Source: Clostridia bacterium
Lineage (GTDB): Bacteria; Bacillota; Clostridia; Oscillospirales; Acutalibacteraceae
DNA length: 64,000 nt
Reading direction: 5' to 3'
Assembly: GCA_017560255.1 (NCBI GenBank)
Contig: JAFYOI010000035.1
Span: forward strand, 186,001-250,000
Below are positions 52,020 to 61,979 of this stretch, one piece after another. The stretch's first letter is position 1. Each line of letters opens with the position of its first letter. The translations under genes and the position numbers were made by a program. The notes under the pieces were generated by a model. The model searched no databases. It was given only the letters and a program-made list of their open reading frames with translations, and was not told where the DNA came from.

Positions 52020-52048
52020 TTGAAAAAATAGAAAAGTTGTGATAAAAT
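52020..52048 (+). promoter_or_regulatory. promoter of nrdR
   Basis: TTGAAA (52020-52025), 17 bp, TAAAAT (52043-52048). Confidence 0.65.
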
Positions 52049-52083
52049 AAACACAATATATAGTATGTTTGGAGTTGATTGAG

Positions 52084-52539
52084 GTGAAGTGTCCTTTCTG
52101 CGGATATGAAGAGAGCAAAGTTGTTGATTCTCGCCCGACTGATGAGGGTGAGCGTATAAGACGTAGACGTGAGTGCATAAGTTGTGCAAAGAGATTTACC
52201 ACTTACGAGGTTATCGAGAGCATTCCTCTCATCGTTGTAAAGAAAGACAAGTCAAGGGAACAGTTTGACCGTAACAAGTTGCTTGGTGGAATGTTACGTG
52301 CTTGCGAAAAACGTCCCGTATCTATTGCAACTCTTGAAGCGGCAATTGACGATATTGAATTGAAACTTCAGAATTCTCTTGACAGAGAAATCACAACAAC
52401 CTATATCGGTGAACTGGCCATGGATAAACTTAAAGCCATTGACGAGGTTGCTTACGTGCGTTTTGCCTCTGTTTATCGTCAGTTCAAGGATATCAACACA
52501 TTTATGGCGGAACTTGCAAAACTTCTTAATGAAAAGTAA
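52084..52539 (+). CDS. nrdR: transcriptional repressor NrdR
   Basis: NrdR represses ribonucleotide reductase genes when dATP is high. The 151-aa protein has a zinc ribbon (Cys3, Cys6, Cys31, Cys34 in the sequence starting [18 protein letters not shown]) and an ATP-cone domain ([20 protein letters not shown]). The GTG at 52084 fits the family N-terminus; the open frame from 52069 adds five residues. Nothing in the window is an obvious target. Confidence 0.96.
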   Translation: MKCPFCGYEESKVVDSRPTDEGERIRRRRECISCAKRFTTYEVIESIPLIVVKKDKSREQFDRNKLLGGMLRACEKRPVSIATLEAAIDDIELKLQNSLDREITTTYIGELAMDKLKAIDEVAYVRFASVYRQFKDINTFMAELAKLLNEK

Positions 52540-52920
52540 TTAAAATATATTCTGTATTTTCGGCTTTTCATCGTCGAGCGCGCAGTGCAGACGTGAGGCC
52601 GCTTCGTTGCAGTATTCGTAAAATGTTTCAGTGTCGTTTTGTTTTGCCAAAACGTACAGCTTATTCAGTAAGGTTTCAATTTCCGAAAATTCATTGTGGA
52701 TAAATACTGATTTGAAAAGGGTGGAGTTACGGCTCCACTCTTTATTTATTTTTTCAGCAAATTGCCTAAGGTCTGCCTTCGGGTTTTCCACAGCCTCCTG
52801 TGCACAGGTGTTTATCAAATCACTCAATCTTTTTCCTTTTGATTCAATCACAAAAAAAGCCGAAATGCAAAACGCAACCGTCAAGGTGAGTATGATAATC
52901 GCTATCCAAGTTCTTTTCAT
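52540..52920 (-). CDS. DUF4363 family protein
   Basis: This 126-aa protein has an N-terminal membrane anchor (about 6-22) and a helical outer domain with LSDLINTCAQEAVE and WSRNSTLFKSVFIHNEFSEIE. DUF4363 genes commonly follow DUF421 genes in Clostridia, as here with a 5-nt gap. Function unknown. Confidence 0.85.
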   Translation of the reverse strand: MKRTWIAIIILTLTVAFCISAFFVIESKGKRLSDLINTCAQEAVENPKADLRQFAEKINKEWSRNSTLFKSVFIHNEFSEIETLLNKLYVLAKQNDTETFYEYCNEAASRLHCALDDEKPKIQNIF

Positions 52921-52925
52921 TCTTC

Positions 52926-53612
52926 TCAGTTTCCTTTTTCCGTTTTAACAACGTTGAATTCTTTAAGTCTGTTTACCGTCATAAGAAAAACGTCCTGAAT
53001 TTTGAGATCGTTTTTGCTGAGGTGTTCTTCAATATCCGAGTGTGAAATTCCATAAACTCCAATGTTGTCTTTTATTATTTCACCGTCGGATATCAGTACT
53101 TGCGGCACGCCTTGTTCTCTTGTAGGAATTGCTAACATTTCAGCGGTTACCGTCTGGTATCCGGCTTTTTTTAATACACTTAAAGAGCCGTTTGTTTCCA
53201 CTATTGCGGTGTCAACTTCGTTTATATCAAAAACGTCTTGCTGGCGCAATGCGGCAATCAGGTCGTCCGTTGTAAAACGCAGACTTTTCATCTTCTTTTT
53301 GTTTATTTTTCCGTTTTCAATTACAGTAACCGATTTGCCGCTGAAGGCGTTTCGAATGGCGATACTTTTCATACTGAGCACTGAAAGTATTATTTCAAGG
53401 CAAATCAGCACAAGAACGGGAATAATCGCCGTAATCAGCGGCAGGGAGTTGTCCTGAATCGGTATTGCGGCAACTTCCGAGATCAGTATTGTAATTACAA
53501 GTTCCGACGGTTGCAACTCTCCTATTTGTCGTTTACCCATCAATCGTATAGCGATTATTACAACAAAGTACAGAATTATTGAACGTATAAGAGTTATCAG
53601 CAAAAAAATCAC
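52926..53612 (-). CDS. DUF421 (YetF-like) membrane protein
   Basis: This 228-aa protein has three N-terminal helices, MGKRQIGELQPSELVITILISEVAAIP between them, and a soluble C-terminal domain (ENGKINKKKMKSLRFTTDDLIAALRQQ). YetF-type proteins have been tied to spore germination and membrane physiology in Bacillus. The first gene of the DUF421/DUF4363 pair, diverging from the gerA operon. The start is GTG at 53612, with an overlapping GAGGTG site that makes it uncertain by a few codons. Confidence 0.88.
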   Translation of the reverse strand: MIFLLITLIRSIILYFVVIIAIRLMGKRQIGELQPSELVITILISEVAAIPIQDNSLPLITAIIPVLVLICLEIILSVLSMKSIAIRNAFSGKSVTVIENGKINKKKMKSLRFTTDDLIAALRQQDVFDINEVDTAIVETNGSLSVLKKAGYQTVTAEMLAIPTREQGVPQVLISDGEIIKDNIGVYGISHSDIEEHLSKNDLKIQDVFLMTVNRLKEFNVVKTEKGN

Positions 53613-53715
53613 CTCAAAATAAGTTTTGGCAAGTTTTGCATTTTTATGCTCCCTTACTGAATAAAAGGCGGACCGGAAGGGAAATCTTTTATAAACGGAA
53701 AGAGGGAATAAAATT

Positions 53716-55206
53716 ATGCAGGAACGCAGTACTAAAAAACTTTTTCTATCTCTTGAGGATAATATAAATTATTTGTATGAACTTAATACTAAAGACAGTG
53801 ACTTTGTGCTAAGACGTTTTAAAATCGGGGAAACAAACGCGCTGTTGCTTACTTGTGAAGGGCTGTCCGATAAAATTTTGATTGGTGAAGCGGTCCTTAA
53901 ACCAATTCTCAGTTGTGACTGTATGCCGAAAAATCCGACCCTTCAATATGCCTATATCCGTGACAGAATTCTTTGTGCGAGTGAACAGTCTGAAGTTTTT
54001 GATTTTGATGCACTGTTCAAAGGTGTTATGGGAGGCTCTTGTGCAATTTTGATTGACGGCGTGCCAAGAACACTCATGCTTGATGTCAGAGGGTTTGACA
54101 GACGTAGTATAAGCGAACCGATTATGGAAATAACGGACAGAGGTTCGCGTGAAAGTTTTGTTGAGGTTGCCCGCATAAATATGACAATGATACGAAGGCG
54201 GCTTAAAACTCCCGATCTGCGATTTGAAACGCTGGAAATAGGCGAGGAGAGTTCGACATCCGTAATAATGTGCTATTTAGCGGACCGTGCAAGTGAAAGT
54301 ATCTTACAACAGGTGCGCAAAAGACTTAAAAAAATAAAAATCGAAAGCGTGCTTGAATCGGGGTATATCCAGCCTTTTCTTGATACGAAAAGAGTGAGTT
54401 TTTTCTCGGGAGTCGGCTACGTTGAACGCCCGGATACAATGTGTGCGAAAATGCTTGAGGGCAGAGTAGGAATAATTATTGACGGCGCGCCGCTTGCGCT
54501 TATTGTACCGTATTTATTCAGTGAGAATTTTCAATCGTTTGATGATTATTGCAACAGACCTTTTTATGCAACGTTTTCAAGGATGCTTAAATATTTTTCT
54601 TTTTTTGTATCAATAATTTTGCCGGGATTGTACGTTGCAATAGGCACTTTTCATCCGGAATTATTACCGGAATCTTTACTGTATGACATCGCCGCATCGG
54701 AGGCTCGGACACCGTTTTCACTTGCTATGGAAGCGTTTATAATCCATATAATATACGAAATATTGCATCAGGCGGGGCTCAGACTTCCAAAACCCGTAGG
54801 CAATACGATAAGCGTTGTTGGCGCACTTGTTATCGGCGAGTCTGCCGTAACTGCGGGTATAATCAGCGCACCGATGGTAATGGTTGTGGCGTTTACCGCC
54901 ATCAGCGCGTTTCTTGTACCCTCACTCTACGATGCCTCTGCGGTGTTGAGACTAATGTTTATTCTGATAGGTGGATTTACAGGTATTTTTGGAGTGCTGA
55001 TTTTCCTGACCGTGATTTTAATCAATATTTGTTCTATTGATCCGTATGGTATACCGTATACCTCGCCGTTTGCACCGTTTGACGTACGTGCTATGCGTGA
55101 CGGAGTTTTAAGGCTTGGGTGGAAGACTCTGAACAAACATGTTTTTAGGGTTCAGAACGCCTACGGAAGTGAAGAAAAAAGAAAGGCGAGTGAGGCTTGT
55201 GAATAA
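53716..55206 (+). CDS. gerAA: spore germination protein GerAA
   Basis: GerAA is a subunit of the inner-membrane germinant receptor. The 496-aa protein has a soluble N-terminal domain (about 1-280) and four or five helices (about 290-450), with RLPKPVGNTISVVGALVIGE and FTAISAFLVPSL typical of the family. It heads gerAA-AB-AC. The next gene overlaps by 8 nt. A forespore sigma-G promoter is expected but could not be assigned safely. Confidence 0.95.
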   Translation: MQERSTKKLFLSLEDNINYLYELNTKDSDFVLRRFKIGETNALLLTCEGLSDKILIGEAVLKPILSCDCMPKNPTLQYAYIRDRILCASEQSEVFDFDALFKGVMGGSCAILIDGVPRTLMLDVRGFDRRSISEPIMEITDRGSRESFVEVARINMTMIRRRLKTPDLRFETLEIGEESSTSVIMCYLADRASESILQQVRKRLKKIKIESVLESGYIQPFLDTKRVSFFSGVGYVERPDTMCAKMLEGRVGIIIDGAPLALIVPYLFSENFQSFDDYCNRPFYATFSRMLKYFSFFVSIILPGLYVAIGTFHPELLPESLLYDIAASEARTPFSLAMEAFIIHIIYEILHQAGLRLPKPVGNTISVVGALVIGESAVTAGIISAPMVMVVAFTAISAFLVPSLYDASAVLRLMFILIGGFTGIFGVLIFLTVILINICSIDPYGIPYTSPFAPFDVRAMRDGVLRLGWKTLNKHVFRVQNAYGSEEKRKASEACE

Positions 55207-56302
55207 GCAGATGATAAGTTGGCGTCAAGCGTTTATGCTTATTTTCATAAGTTATATGCTCGTTGCGCTGACCTATATACCAAGTGGAGAAACGACAGTA
55301 AGAAACGTTGATAAACTTATTTCAATATTCTTCTCAATGCTAATCGTTTCACTGTTCTTTCTGCCGGTTTATTTTTTGACAAAACAGAATAAGGATTGCA
55401 ATGTTATCGATTGTGTGCAGAGGGAAGTCAAGTTTTTGACAAAACCCGTCGCGTTGTTTTATTCGCTTGCGTTTTCTTATATCGTGATTGTCACAATCAG
55501 CCGTTTTAGTCTTTTTATAACGTCCGTATTACTTGTTGAGTCAAAAACGGCAATCTTCATAATAATTATTCTGGTTGCCGCCTGTTACGCGGCGTTTCTG
55601 GGTATTGAGGCAATTTCGCGTGCGTCGTTGTTCGTGTTCACGATATTGATTGTAAGTATGGTGTTTTCCTGCTTCGTGCTTGTAGAAGAAGTTGATTTTA
55701 TCAATTTCAGACCGTTTTTTTATAACGGAGTTTTTAGCATTTTCGGTGAATCTTTTATTGATGCCTCCCGCCTTATCGAGGCGGCAATTCTGGGCGTGCT
55801 TGCGCCTAAAATTGCCGGAGGAATAAAAAAGACCGTTATAACTTTTGTTATAGTGTTTTGGATAAGCGTAACACTGTTGACGTTTTTGGTTATCAGTGTT
55901 CTCGGAGAATACAGCGCAGTGCAACTTTTTCCCGTATACACGCTTGTTTCATTGGCGCGGATAGGCAATTTTCATCGCTTTGATGCTATTTTGAGCGGCG
56001 TATGGATAGCGGGGGATTTCATAAAAGCGGCGGTGCTTATCTCAGTTTCGGGCGAATGTATGAAATACGTTGCAAAAGGGCGAAAACACAGGGTACTTAT
56101 GGTGTTGTCGGTGCTTGTGATTTTTGCGTTTTCAATGTTTGCATCGCGCTCGTTTGAGGATTATCTTGTAGTGTCGAATTACATTGTGACGACTGTCGTC
56201 ACAACCACGGCAAGCGTAATTATTCCGCTTGTTTTTCTTATAATCGGCATCATAAAGAAAAAGAAAAGGAACAGGAGTGAATGTCAATGTCAAAGAGAAT
56301 AG
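55199..56302 (+). CDS. gerAB: spore germination protein GerAB
   Basis: GerAB is the amino-acid-permease-like subunit of the receptor, with a role in germinant binding. The 367-aa protein has about ten helices (QMISWRQAFMLIFISYML start, SFIDASRLIEAAILGVLAP later). The GTG at 55199, overlapping gerAA by 8 nt, with GAGG upstream, fits the family better than the longer frame from 55139. Confidence 0.93.
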   Translation: MNKQMISWRQAFMLIFISYMLVALTYIPSGETTVRNVDKLISIFFSMLIVSLFFLPVYFLTKQNKDCNVIDCVQREVKFLTKPVALFYSLAFSYIVIVTISRFSLFITSVLLVESKTAIFIIIILVAACYAAFLGIEAISRASLFVFTILIVSMVFSCFVLVEEVDFINFRPFFYNGVFSIFGESFIDASRLIEAAILGVLAPKIAGGIKKTVITFVIVFWISVTLLTFLVISVLGEYSAVQLFPVYTLVSLARIGNFHRFDAILSGVWIAGDFIKAAVLISVSGECMKYVAKGRKHRVLMVLSVLVIFAFSMFASRSFEDYLVVSNYIVTTVVTTTASVIIPLVFLIIGIIKKKKRNRSECQCQRE

Positions 56303-57432
56303 CAGCGTTTTTTCTTGTTGCGCTTACGCTTATTCTTTCGGGATGCACTTCAAAAGAAGATCAATTAAAAGATATGGCGCTTGCACAAGGGCTTGGAATA
56401 GATTACAAGGATGAAAAATATTCGGTTTCGTTTATGGCGTATGATCTTTCAAAAACAAGAGGTTCGAACTCGGAACTCAGCGGAACGCTTACAAAAGTTT
56501 TCAAGAGTATCGGAGAATCCGTACCTTATGCAATAACTGATATAACAACGCTTATGGGCAAAAAACCATACTATTCTCATAACCGTATCGTTATAATCGG
56601 CGAAGATATGGCGCAAGAGGGTTTGCAGACTGTATTTGATTTTTTGTATCGTAATGCCGAGATGCGCCCTTACGTGCTTGTTGCAGTTGCTCGTGGTGAT
56701 GCGCAGGAAATACTCGGTGCAAATCTCGGTGAAGTGCTCAATCCTGCCGAAGAGATACAAAATGTTATCACAGTCGGAGCGTACTATTCGTACGTACCCG
56801 AAATTGAGATTATTGATATTGCAATTTCAACTCTTGAAAAAACATCGGATTCCTATTTGCCGATAGTGGAAATCGTCAAAGATGGTGAGGAAGAAGTTGT
56901 AAAAGCAAGCGGTACGGCAATTTTTAATAATATGAAACTGGTAGGTGAACTCGGTGAGCAGGAAACCAAAGGACTTTTATGGATGAATGATGCGGTGCAG
57001 TACGGTACACTTGTTTGTACAACGTCAATGCACAATATGGTCAGTTCTGAGATAATAGAGGGGAACACCGATGTTGAAGTAAGGGTAGAAAATGGTAAAA
57101 TAAAGTACGATGTGCTTGTAACCTGTATGCTGAATGTCGATCAGGTCGATGGCAAAGAAAGCAATTCTTTAAGCAGGGAACAGATGAGAGAGATAGAAGT
57201 GAAGTATGTTGACGTGATAAAAGGGCAGATTGACAGTGCTCTGAAAAAATGTCTTGTGCAGTATGGCAGTGACGTTTTCCGTCTGGGCAAAAGGTTGTGG
57301 CAGGAATATCCCGATGTCTACAGAGAGGTTTCGGAAAACTGGCGTGAAAGACTTGCGGAATTGGAATTTGAGATTGAAGTGAAAGTTCAGGTCAGTAAAA
57401 CGGGCGAAGAAGGAATTGACATAAACGATTAA
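56287..57432 (+). CDS. gerAC: spore germination protein GerAC (lipoprotein)
   Basis: GerAC is the lipoprotein subunit of the receptor. The 381-aa protein has a signal peptide ending in lipobox LSGC (Cys20 from the ATG at 56287). The mature part has QGLGIDYKDEKYSVSFMAYD and VIIGEDMAQEGLQTVFDFLYR. AGGAG lies 9 nt before 56287; an ATG at 56281 is only 3-4 nt from it. It overlaps gerAB. Confidence 0.94.
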   Translation: MSKRIAAFFLVALTLILSGCTSKEDQLKDMALAQGLGIDYKDEKYSVSFMAYDLSKTRGSNSELSGTLTKVFKSIGESVPYAITDITTLMGKKPYYSHNRIVIIGEDMAQEGLQTVFDFLYRNAEMRPYVLVAVARGDAQEILGANLGEVLNPAEEIQNVITVGAYYSYVPEIEIIDIAISTLEKTSDSYLPIVEIVKDGEEEVVKASGTAIFNNMKLVGELGEQETKGLLWMNDAVQYGTLVCTTSMHNMVSSEIIEGNTDVEVRVENGKIKYDVLVTCMLNVDQVDGKESNSLSREQMREIEVKYVDVIKGQIDSALKKCLVQYGSDVFRLGKRLWQEYPDVYREVSENWRERLAELEFEIEVKVQVSKTGEEGIDIND

Positions 57433-57441
57433 TAATGCATA

Positions 57442-57470
57442 TTGACACAACGCACTAAGAATGTTATAAT
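57442..57470 (+). promoter_or_regulatory. promoter of metK leader
   Basis: TTGACA (57442-57447), 17 bp, TATAAT (57465-57470). Confidence 0.85.
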
Positions 57471-57491
57471 GTATTCGACAAATAAATAATA

Positions 57492-57617
57492 ACTTATCAA
57501 GAGTGACTGAGGGACAGGCCCTGTGAAGTCCGGCAACCTACGTTTGCAAGGTGCTAAATCCTGCGGCTTGACCGAAAGATGAGACTGTGTATCCGCAGGC
57601 TCGCCCTGCGGAATTTT
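57492..57617 (+). promoter_or_regulatory. SAM-I riboswitch (S-box) controlling metK
   Basis: The aptamer shows the S-box core: CTTATCAAGAGTGACTGAGG (57493-57512), CCGGCAACC and AAGGTGCTAAATCC, then GAAAGATGAGA. The terminator is CCGCAGG (57593-57599) with CCTGCGG (57605-57611) and a T-run. CCTGCGG inside the aptamer (57560-57566) can pair with the terminator's left arm as antiterminator. Bound SAM should favour termination and reduce metK. Confidence 0.95.
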
Positions 57618-57648
57618 TTTATAATGAATCTGAAAGGAATGAACTGAT

Positions 57649-58845
57649 ATGAGAAAACGTTTATTTACGTCCGAATCTGTAACGGAAGGACATCCCGACA
57701 AAATCTGTGACCAGATTTCCGATGCGGTACTTGATGCGATTCTTGCCAATGACCCCGAAGCGAGAGTGGCTTGTGAAACTGTATGTACCACAGGTCAGGT
57801 GCTCGTAATGGGTGAGATTACAACAACTTGTCACGTTGATATTCCGTCGATTGCGCGTTCTGTAATCAAGGATATCGGTTATACAAACTGCGGCGGATTT
57901 GATGCGGACACTTGTGCTGTTCTTACCGCTATTGATAAGCAATCACCCGACATCGCTATGGGGGTGGGAAGTTCGCTTGAACTCAAACAAGGTATTTTTG
58001 ACGACGATTGCAATTCTATTGGTGCGGGCGACCAAGGTCTTATGTTCGGCTATGCTTGTGATGAAACACCCGAACTTATGCCGTTGCCGATTTCCCTTGC
58101 GCACAAACTTGCAAAAAGGCTTACTCTTGTTCGCAAAGAGGGTGTACTTCCGTACCTTCGTCCCGATGGTAAAACTCAGGTTACAATTGAGTACGATGCC
58201 GATAACAATCCCGTACGTGTTGACGCCATCGTTGTTTCTTCACAACACAGTGAGGAGGTTACAACCGATCAATTGAGAAACGATATCCTCGCTCACGTTA
58301 TCAACGTTGTAATTCCTTTTGAACTTATGGACGATAAAACGAAGATTTACATAAATCCTACCGGTAGATTTGTAATAGGCGGCCCGCAGGGTGACAGTGG
58401 CCTTACCGGCAGAAAGATTGTTGTTGATACTTATGGCGGATACTCACGTCACGGCGGCGGTGCATTCTCGGGTAAAGACCCGACCAAAGTTGACAGAAGC
58501 GCAAGTTATGCCGCTCGTTACGTTGCAAAGAATATTGTTGCCGCACGTCTTGCAAAGAGATGTGAGGTTCAACTCGCTTATGCAATCGGCGTTGCAAGAC
58601 CTGTATCAATTATGGTTGATACTTTTGGTACGGGCGTTGTTGACGACGACCTTATAAGCGATATTGTTAAAGAAAAATTCGATTTGCGTCCGTACGCTAT
58701 CATCAATGATTTGCAGTTGCGCCGTCCGATTTATCGTCAGATTGCTGCTTACGGTCATATCGGCAGAATGGACGTTGATTTGCCGTGGGAGAATACCGAC
58801 AAGATTTTTGAACTCAGAGCGGCGGCGGGCTTGCCGATGGAGTAA
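57649..58845 (+). CDS. metK: S-adenosylmethionine synthase
   Basis: MetK makes SAM from methionine and ATP. The 398-aa protein has [20 protein letters not shown] (ATP and metal site), the loop [12 protein letters not shown] and [22 protein letters not shown]. Length is normal. It is governed by the SAM-I riboswitch just upstream, giving feedback by its own product. Confidence 0.98.
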   Translation: MRKRLFTSESVTEGHPDKICDQISDAVLDAILANDPEARVACETVCTTGQVLVMGEITTTCHVDIPSIARSVIKDIGYTNCGGFDADTCAVLTAIDKQSPDIAMGVGSSLELKQGIFDDDCNSIGAGDQGLMFGYACDETPELMPLPISLAHKLAKRLTLVRKEGVLPYLRPDGKTQVTIEYDADNNPVRVDAIVVSSQHSEEVTTDQLRNDILAHVINVVIPFELMDDKTKIYINPTGRFVIGGPQGDSGLTGRKIVVDTYGGYSRHGGGAFSGKDPTKVDRSASYAARYVAKNIVAARLAKRCEVQLAYAIGVARPVSIMVDTFGTGVVDDDLISDIVKEKFDLRPYAIINDLQLRRPIYRQIAAYGHIGRMDVDLPWENTDKIFELRAAAGLPME

Positions 58846-58851
58846 AACTCT

Positions 58852-59664
58852 ATGAATAAATTGCGAAAAGCGGTAAACACAATTTTGGTTTTTGCGGTTC
58901 TCGTTTTTATCTGGTGGTTCAACACTTATACTTTGTGCGTTGAAACTGTTGAAATAAGTGATTCGCGTATAAAGAATAAGGTGACAATCGTCCAGATTTC
59001 CGATTTGCATGGTTACAGTTTCGGTAACGACAATTCATCTTTGATAAATAAAATTTCTGCGCAAAATCCCGATTTTATCGTTGCAACGGGTGATATGTTT
59101 TCGAACGGAAGTGTAGAAGGGCGACAAGTTGCCCTTGCGCTTATGACTGAACTTGTTGACGTTGCGCCCGTTTATTACGTCAACGGTGAGCATGATAATC
59201 TTGATGATTTTGATGCCGAATTGGAAGAAGCGGGGGTAAACGTGCTTGACTATGAGCAGGACGTTGTTACAGTCGGCGAAACAAAACTTCACCTTTATGG
59301 TATAAATAACGTTTATTATACCGATACGTTTGATTTGTCAAACGAGTTTACGCTTGACGAAACTGCGTACAACGTACTTCTGGCGCATATTCAGAATTTT
59401 GAAAAATTCGCCGCATTCGGTATGGATTTATCCTTGTGCGGTGATACTCACGGCGGGCAGGTAAGGCTTCCCTTTGTGGGTGCCGTCTATATGGATGATA
59501 CGTGGTTTCCCGATAGGAACGGCGGATATATAAAGGGTTTGTATGAACTGGACGGCAAAAAATTATTCGTTTCGGGCGGACTTGGAAGCAATCCGATTCC
59601 TGTGCGTTTCTGGAACAGACCGGAAATTTCCGTTATAAAACTTGTTCCGCAAAATAATGTGTAA
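58852..59664 (+). CDS. membrane-anchored metallophosphoesterase
   Basis: This 270-aa protein has an N-terminal anchor helix (about 10-25) and a calcineurin-like phosphoesterase domain: QISDLHGYSFG, DFIVATGDMFSNG, NGEHDN and LCGDTHGGQVRLP, with GGLGSNPIPVRFWNRPE at the end. This layout matches YkoQ/LpxH-like enzymes of Firmicutes. The outward catalytic domain suggests a lipid or cell-surface phosphate substrate, which is inference. It starts 6 nt after metK. Confidence 0.9.
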   Translation: MNKLRKAVNTILVFAVLVFIWWFNTYTLCVETVEISDSRIKNKVTIVQISDLHGYSFGNDNSSLINKISAQNPDFIVATGDMFSNGSVEGRQVALALMTELVDVAPVYYVNGEHDNLDDFDAELEEAGVNVLDYEQDVVTVGETKLHLYGINNVYYTDTFDLSNEFTLDETAYNVLLAHIQNFEKFAAFGMDLSLCGDTHGGQVRLPFVGAVYMDDTWFPDRNGGYIKGLYELDGKKLFVSGGLGSNPIPVRFWNRPEISVIKLVPQNNV

Positions 59665-59670
59665 AAACTA

Positions 59671-59699
59671 TTGACATAACAACATTTTTATTGTATAAT
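59671..59699 (+). promoter_or_regulatory. promoter of rimP-nusA-infB operon
   Basis: TTGACA (59671-59676), 17 bp, TATAAT (59694-59699). Confidence 0.85.
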
Positions 59700-59724
59700 C
59701 ACAAAGTAAGTTAAGTAGATTTTT

Positions 59725-59752
59725 CGAAAGAGTGGGGCGACCCGCTCTTTCG
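59725..59752 (+). promoter_or_regulatory. leader hairpin before rimP
   Basis: CGAAAGAG (59725-59732) pairs with CTCTTTCG (59745-59752), within the leader. No T-run directly follows. It may be part of the nusA-operon leader. Confidence 0.55.
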
Positions 59753-59804
59753 TTTATTTAAATCGAAATTTCAAGGGTAAAAAATAAAAAGAGGAAGTGA
59801 TTAC

Positions 59805-60302
59805 TTGAGCGAAAAAAGTAAAGGCGGAAACACGGTTTCTAAGGTTTGGGCTATTGCTGAACCGATAGCAAAAGAACTTAATCTGACCCTGTGGGACGTT
59901 CGTTTCGTCAAGGAGGGAGCGTCGTGGTTTTTGCGCATTTTTATCGACAAGGACGGCGGTGTAACTGTTGATGATTGCGCTGATATGAGCCACGCTCTTG
60001 ACAAACCGCTTGATGATGCTGACCCGATTGATTGCAGTTATTATCTTGAAGTGTCCTCAACGGGTGTTGAACGTGAATTGACCCGTCCCGAACACTTTGA
60101 GATGATGATGGGCAGGAAAATTATGTTAAGACTCATCAGAGCCGTTGACGGTGAGCGCGATTTGAACGGAAGCCTTGAAGCGTTCAAGGATAATGTAATA
60201 ACTTTGAAAAAAGACGGAGAAACCAAAGAAATTAAAAAGAGTGATACCGTTTGGGTAAAACTCGACGATTTTGATTCAGAAGGAGTGCAAGAAGATGAAT
60301 AA
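59805..60302 (+). CDS. rimP: ribosome maturation factor RimP
   Basis: RimP helps 30S assembly. The 165-aa protein has the N-terminal WDVRFVKEGASWFLRIFIDK and DDCADMSHALDKPLDDADPI, YLEVSSTGVERELTRPEHF in the middle and an SH3-like C-terminal domain. It begins at TTG with GAGG upstream and overlaps nusA by 8 nt. Confidence 0.95.
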   Translation: MSEKSKGGNTVSKVWAIAEPIAKELNLTLWDVRFVKEGASWFLRIFIDKDGGVTVDDCADMSHALDKPLDDADPIDCSYYLEVSSTGVERELTRPEHFEMMMGRKIMLRLIRAVDGERDLNGSLEAFKDNVITLKKDGETKEIKKSDTVWVKLDDFDSEGVQEDE

Positions 60303-61344
60303 TGAATTTTTTGAAGCGGTGAAAATGCTTGAGAAGGAAAGAGGTATTCCTTCTGAGTATCTTTACGAGAAAATCCAGAACGCAATCGTTACTGCCGTTA
60401 AGCGTGAATATAACGGCAAAGACGTTGTTTTCTGTGACATTGATCCCGAGAAGCAGACAATGAAAGTTTACCTCAGAAAACTTGTCGTTGAGGAGGTAAC
60501 TTGCGAGGACAGCGAAATTTCTCTTGAGGAAGCACAAACTTACAAAAAGAGAATAAAAGTCGGTGATTACCTTGAAATTAAACTTGATCCCAAGAAGTTC
60601 GGACGTATTGCCGCTCAGACTGCAAAGCACGTTATGCGTCAGGGCATCAAGGACGTTGAGAGGGGACAGACAATGCAGGAGTTCCAGAGCAAAAATCAGG
60701 AACTCGTAACCGCAAAGGTTGTAAGCGTTGATCCCAAGACCGGAAATGCCATTCTTGAAATCGGTAGAGCGGAAGCAACACTTCCCAAGAGTGAACAGGT
60801 TCCGGGCGAAGTTCTTGTTGAGGGTAGCCTTATTAAAATTTACATCGTTGACGTAAAGGGCAGCGACAGAGATCCCAGAGCGATGATTTCCAGAACACAT
60901 CCCGGTCTTGTAAGAAGACTTTTTGAAACGGAAGTACCGGAGATTTATGACGGTACCGTTGAAATTAAGTCCGTTTCCCGTGAGGCAGGTTCAAGAACAA
61001 AAATCGCTGTTCACAGCACGGATGAAAACGTAGATGCTGTCGGCGCTTGTATCGGACCGAGAGGTGCGAGAGTCGGCAAAGTTGTCGACCTTCTCGGCGG
61101 AGAGAAGATTGATATTGTAAAATACAGTGAGGATGCTTGCGAGTTTATCGCTGCTGCTCTTGCTCCGGCTGACGTTATTTCCGTTGAGGTTGCAGAGGAC
61201 GGTTCCAAAACCTGCCTTGTAAAAGTTCCCGATACTCAACTTTCACTTGCAATCGGCAACAAGGGCCAGAATGTAAGACTTGCTGCTAAACTCACAGGCT
61301 GGAAGATAGATATTCATCCCGAGAGTGGATTTTACGAGGGATAA
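60295..61344 (+). CDS. nusA: transcription termination/antitermination protein NusA
   Basis: NusA regulates pausing and termination by RNA polymerase. The 349-aa protein has an N-terminal domain (FFEAVKMLEKERGIPSEYLY), S1 domain (about 135-200) and two KH domains with CIGPRGARVGKVVDLLGGEK and IGNKGQNVRLAAKLTGWKID. It lacks the C-terminal acidic repeats of E. coli NusA, as usual in Firmicutes. The start at 60295 overlaps the rimP stop. Confidence 0.97.
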   Translation: MNNEFFEAVKMLEKERGIPSEYLYEKIQNAIVTAVKREYNGKDVVFCDIDPEKQTMKVYLRKLVVEEVTCEDSEISLEEAQTYKKRIKVGDYLEIKLDPKKFGRIAAQTAKHVMRQGIKDVERGQTMQEFQSKNQELVTAKVVSVDPKTGNAILEIGRAEATLPKSEQVPGEVLVEGSLIKIYIVDVKGSDRDPRAMISRTHPGLVRRLFETEVPEIYDGTVEIKSVSREAGSRTKIAVHSTDENVDAVGACIGPRGARVGKVVDLLGGEKIDIVKYSEDACEFIAAALAPADVISVEVAEDGSKTCLVKVPDTQLSLAIGNKGQNVRLAAKLTGWKIDIHPESGFYEG

Positions 61345-61384
61345 TTTTTAAGTTGATTATTCAAAGGCGAAAGGACTGATGTTG

Positions 61385-61660
61385 ATGATGAAACCGAAAA
61401 AAGTTCCGATGAGAATGTGTTTGGGTTGCAATGAAATGAAACCGAAGAAGGAACTTGTCAGGGTTGTAAAAAGTCCCGATGGGGAAATTTCTCTTGACCT
61501 TACTTCTAAGAAGGCGGGCAGGGGCGCGTACGTTTGTCATGACGTTGAGTGCCTGAAAAAAGCAAAAAAGTCCAAGCGTCTTGAACGTGCCTTTGAATGC
61601 AGTATTCCTCATCAGGTTTACGAACGAATGGAGGAGGAAATCGTACAGGATGGCGAATGA
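61385..61660 (+). CDS. ylxR: YlxR (DUF448) RNA-binding protein
   Basis: This protein of about 91 aa has VPMRMCLGCNEMKPKKELVR, VVKSPDGEISLDLTSKKAGR and GAYVCHDVECLKKA, the YlxR signature. Basic and probably RNA-binding; YlxR affects RNase P and nusA-operon physiology in Bacillus. Start chosen at 61385 (AAGGA 9 nt upstream); 61379 and 61388 are alternatives. Confidence 0.93.
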   Translation: MMKPKKVPMRMCLGCNEMKPKKELVRVVKSPDGEISLDLTSKKAGRGAYVCHDVECLKKAKKSKRLERAFECSIPHQVYERMEEEIVQDGE

Positions 61661-61979
61661 CAGATATTTACAGATGCTTGGTATTGCAAAGCGTGCGGGT
61701 TTACTGTCGCAAGGCCATGACGTGTGTGTTGACGCTGTAAAAAAAGGCAAGGCGTGTATGTGCCTTTTCGCAAGCGATGCCTCCGAAAGACTTGTGCAGG
61801 AGTTTGAAAGACTTTTGCGCAGTATGAGCCGTACTATTCCGATAAAACGGTTAAACTATTCAATGAGTGAGATTGGCTATGCACTTTCTTACAAAACAGC
61901 AGTAATTACAATCAACGATGAGGGGATTGCAAACAAACTCAACGCAATCGAAAAAACACAAAACGGGGAGGAAAATTGA
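61650..61979 (+). CDS. ylxQ: YlxQ, L7Ae-family RNA-binding protein
   Basis: This 109-aa protein of the L7Ae/L30e/S12e fold probably binds kink-turn RNA. It has [20 protein letters not shown] and [18 protein letters not shown], followed by [17 protein letters not shown]. It begins at 61650, overlapping ylxR by 11 nt, and its stop overlaps the infB start by one base. Confidence 0.93.
   Translation: MANDRYLQMLGIAKRAGLLSQGHDVCVDAVKKGKACMCLFASDASERLVQEFERLLRSMSRTIPIKRLNYSMSEIGYALSYKTAVITINDEGIANKLNAIEKTQNGEEN

Noticed and set aside
53613..53715. Sigma-G promoter for the gerA operon
   Set aside because: A GCATT-like -35 is present but no convincing matching -10; not enough to call.
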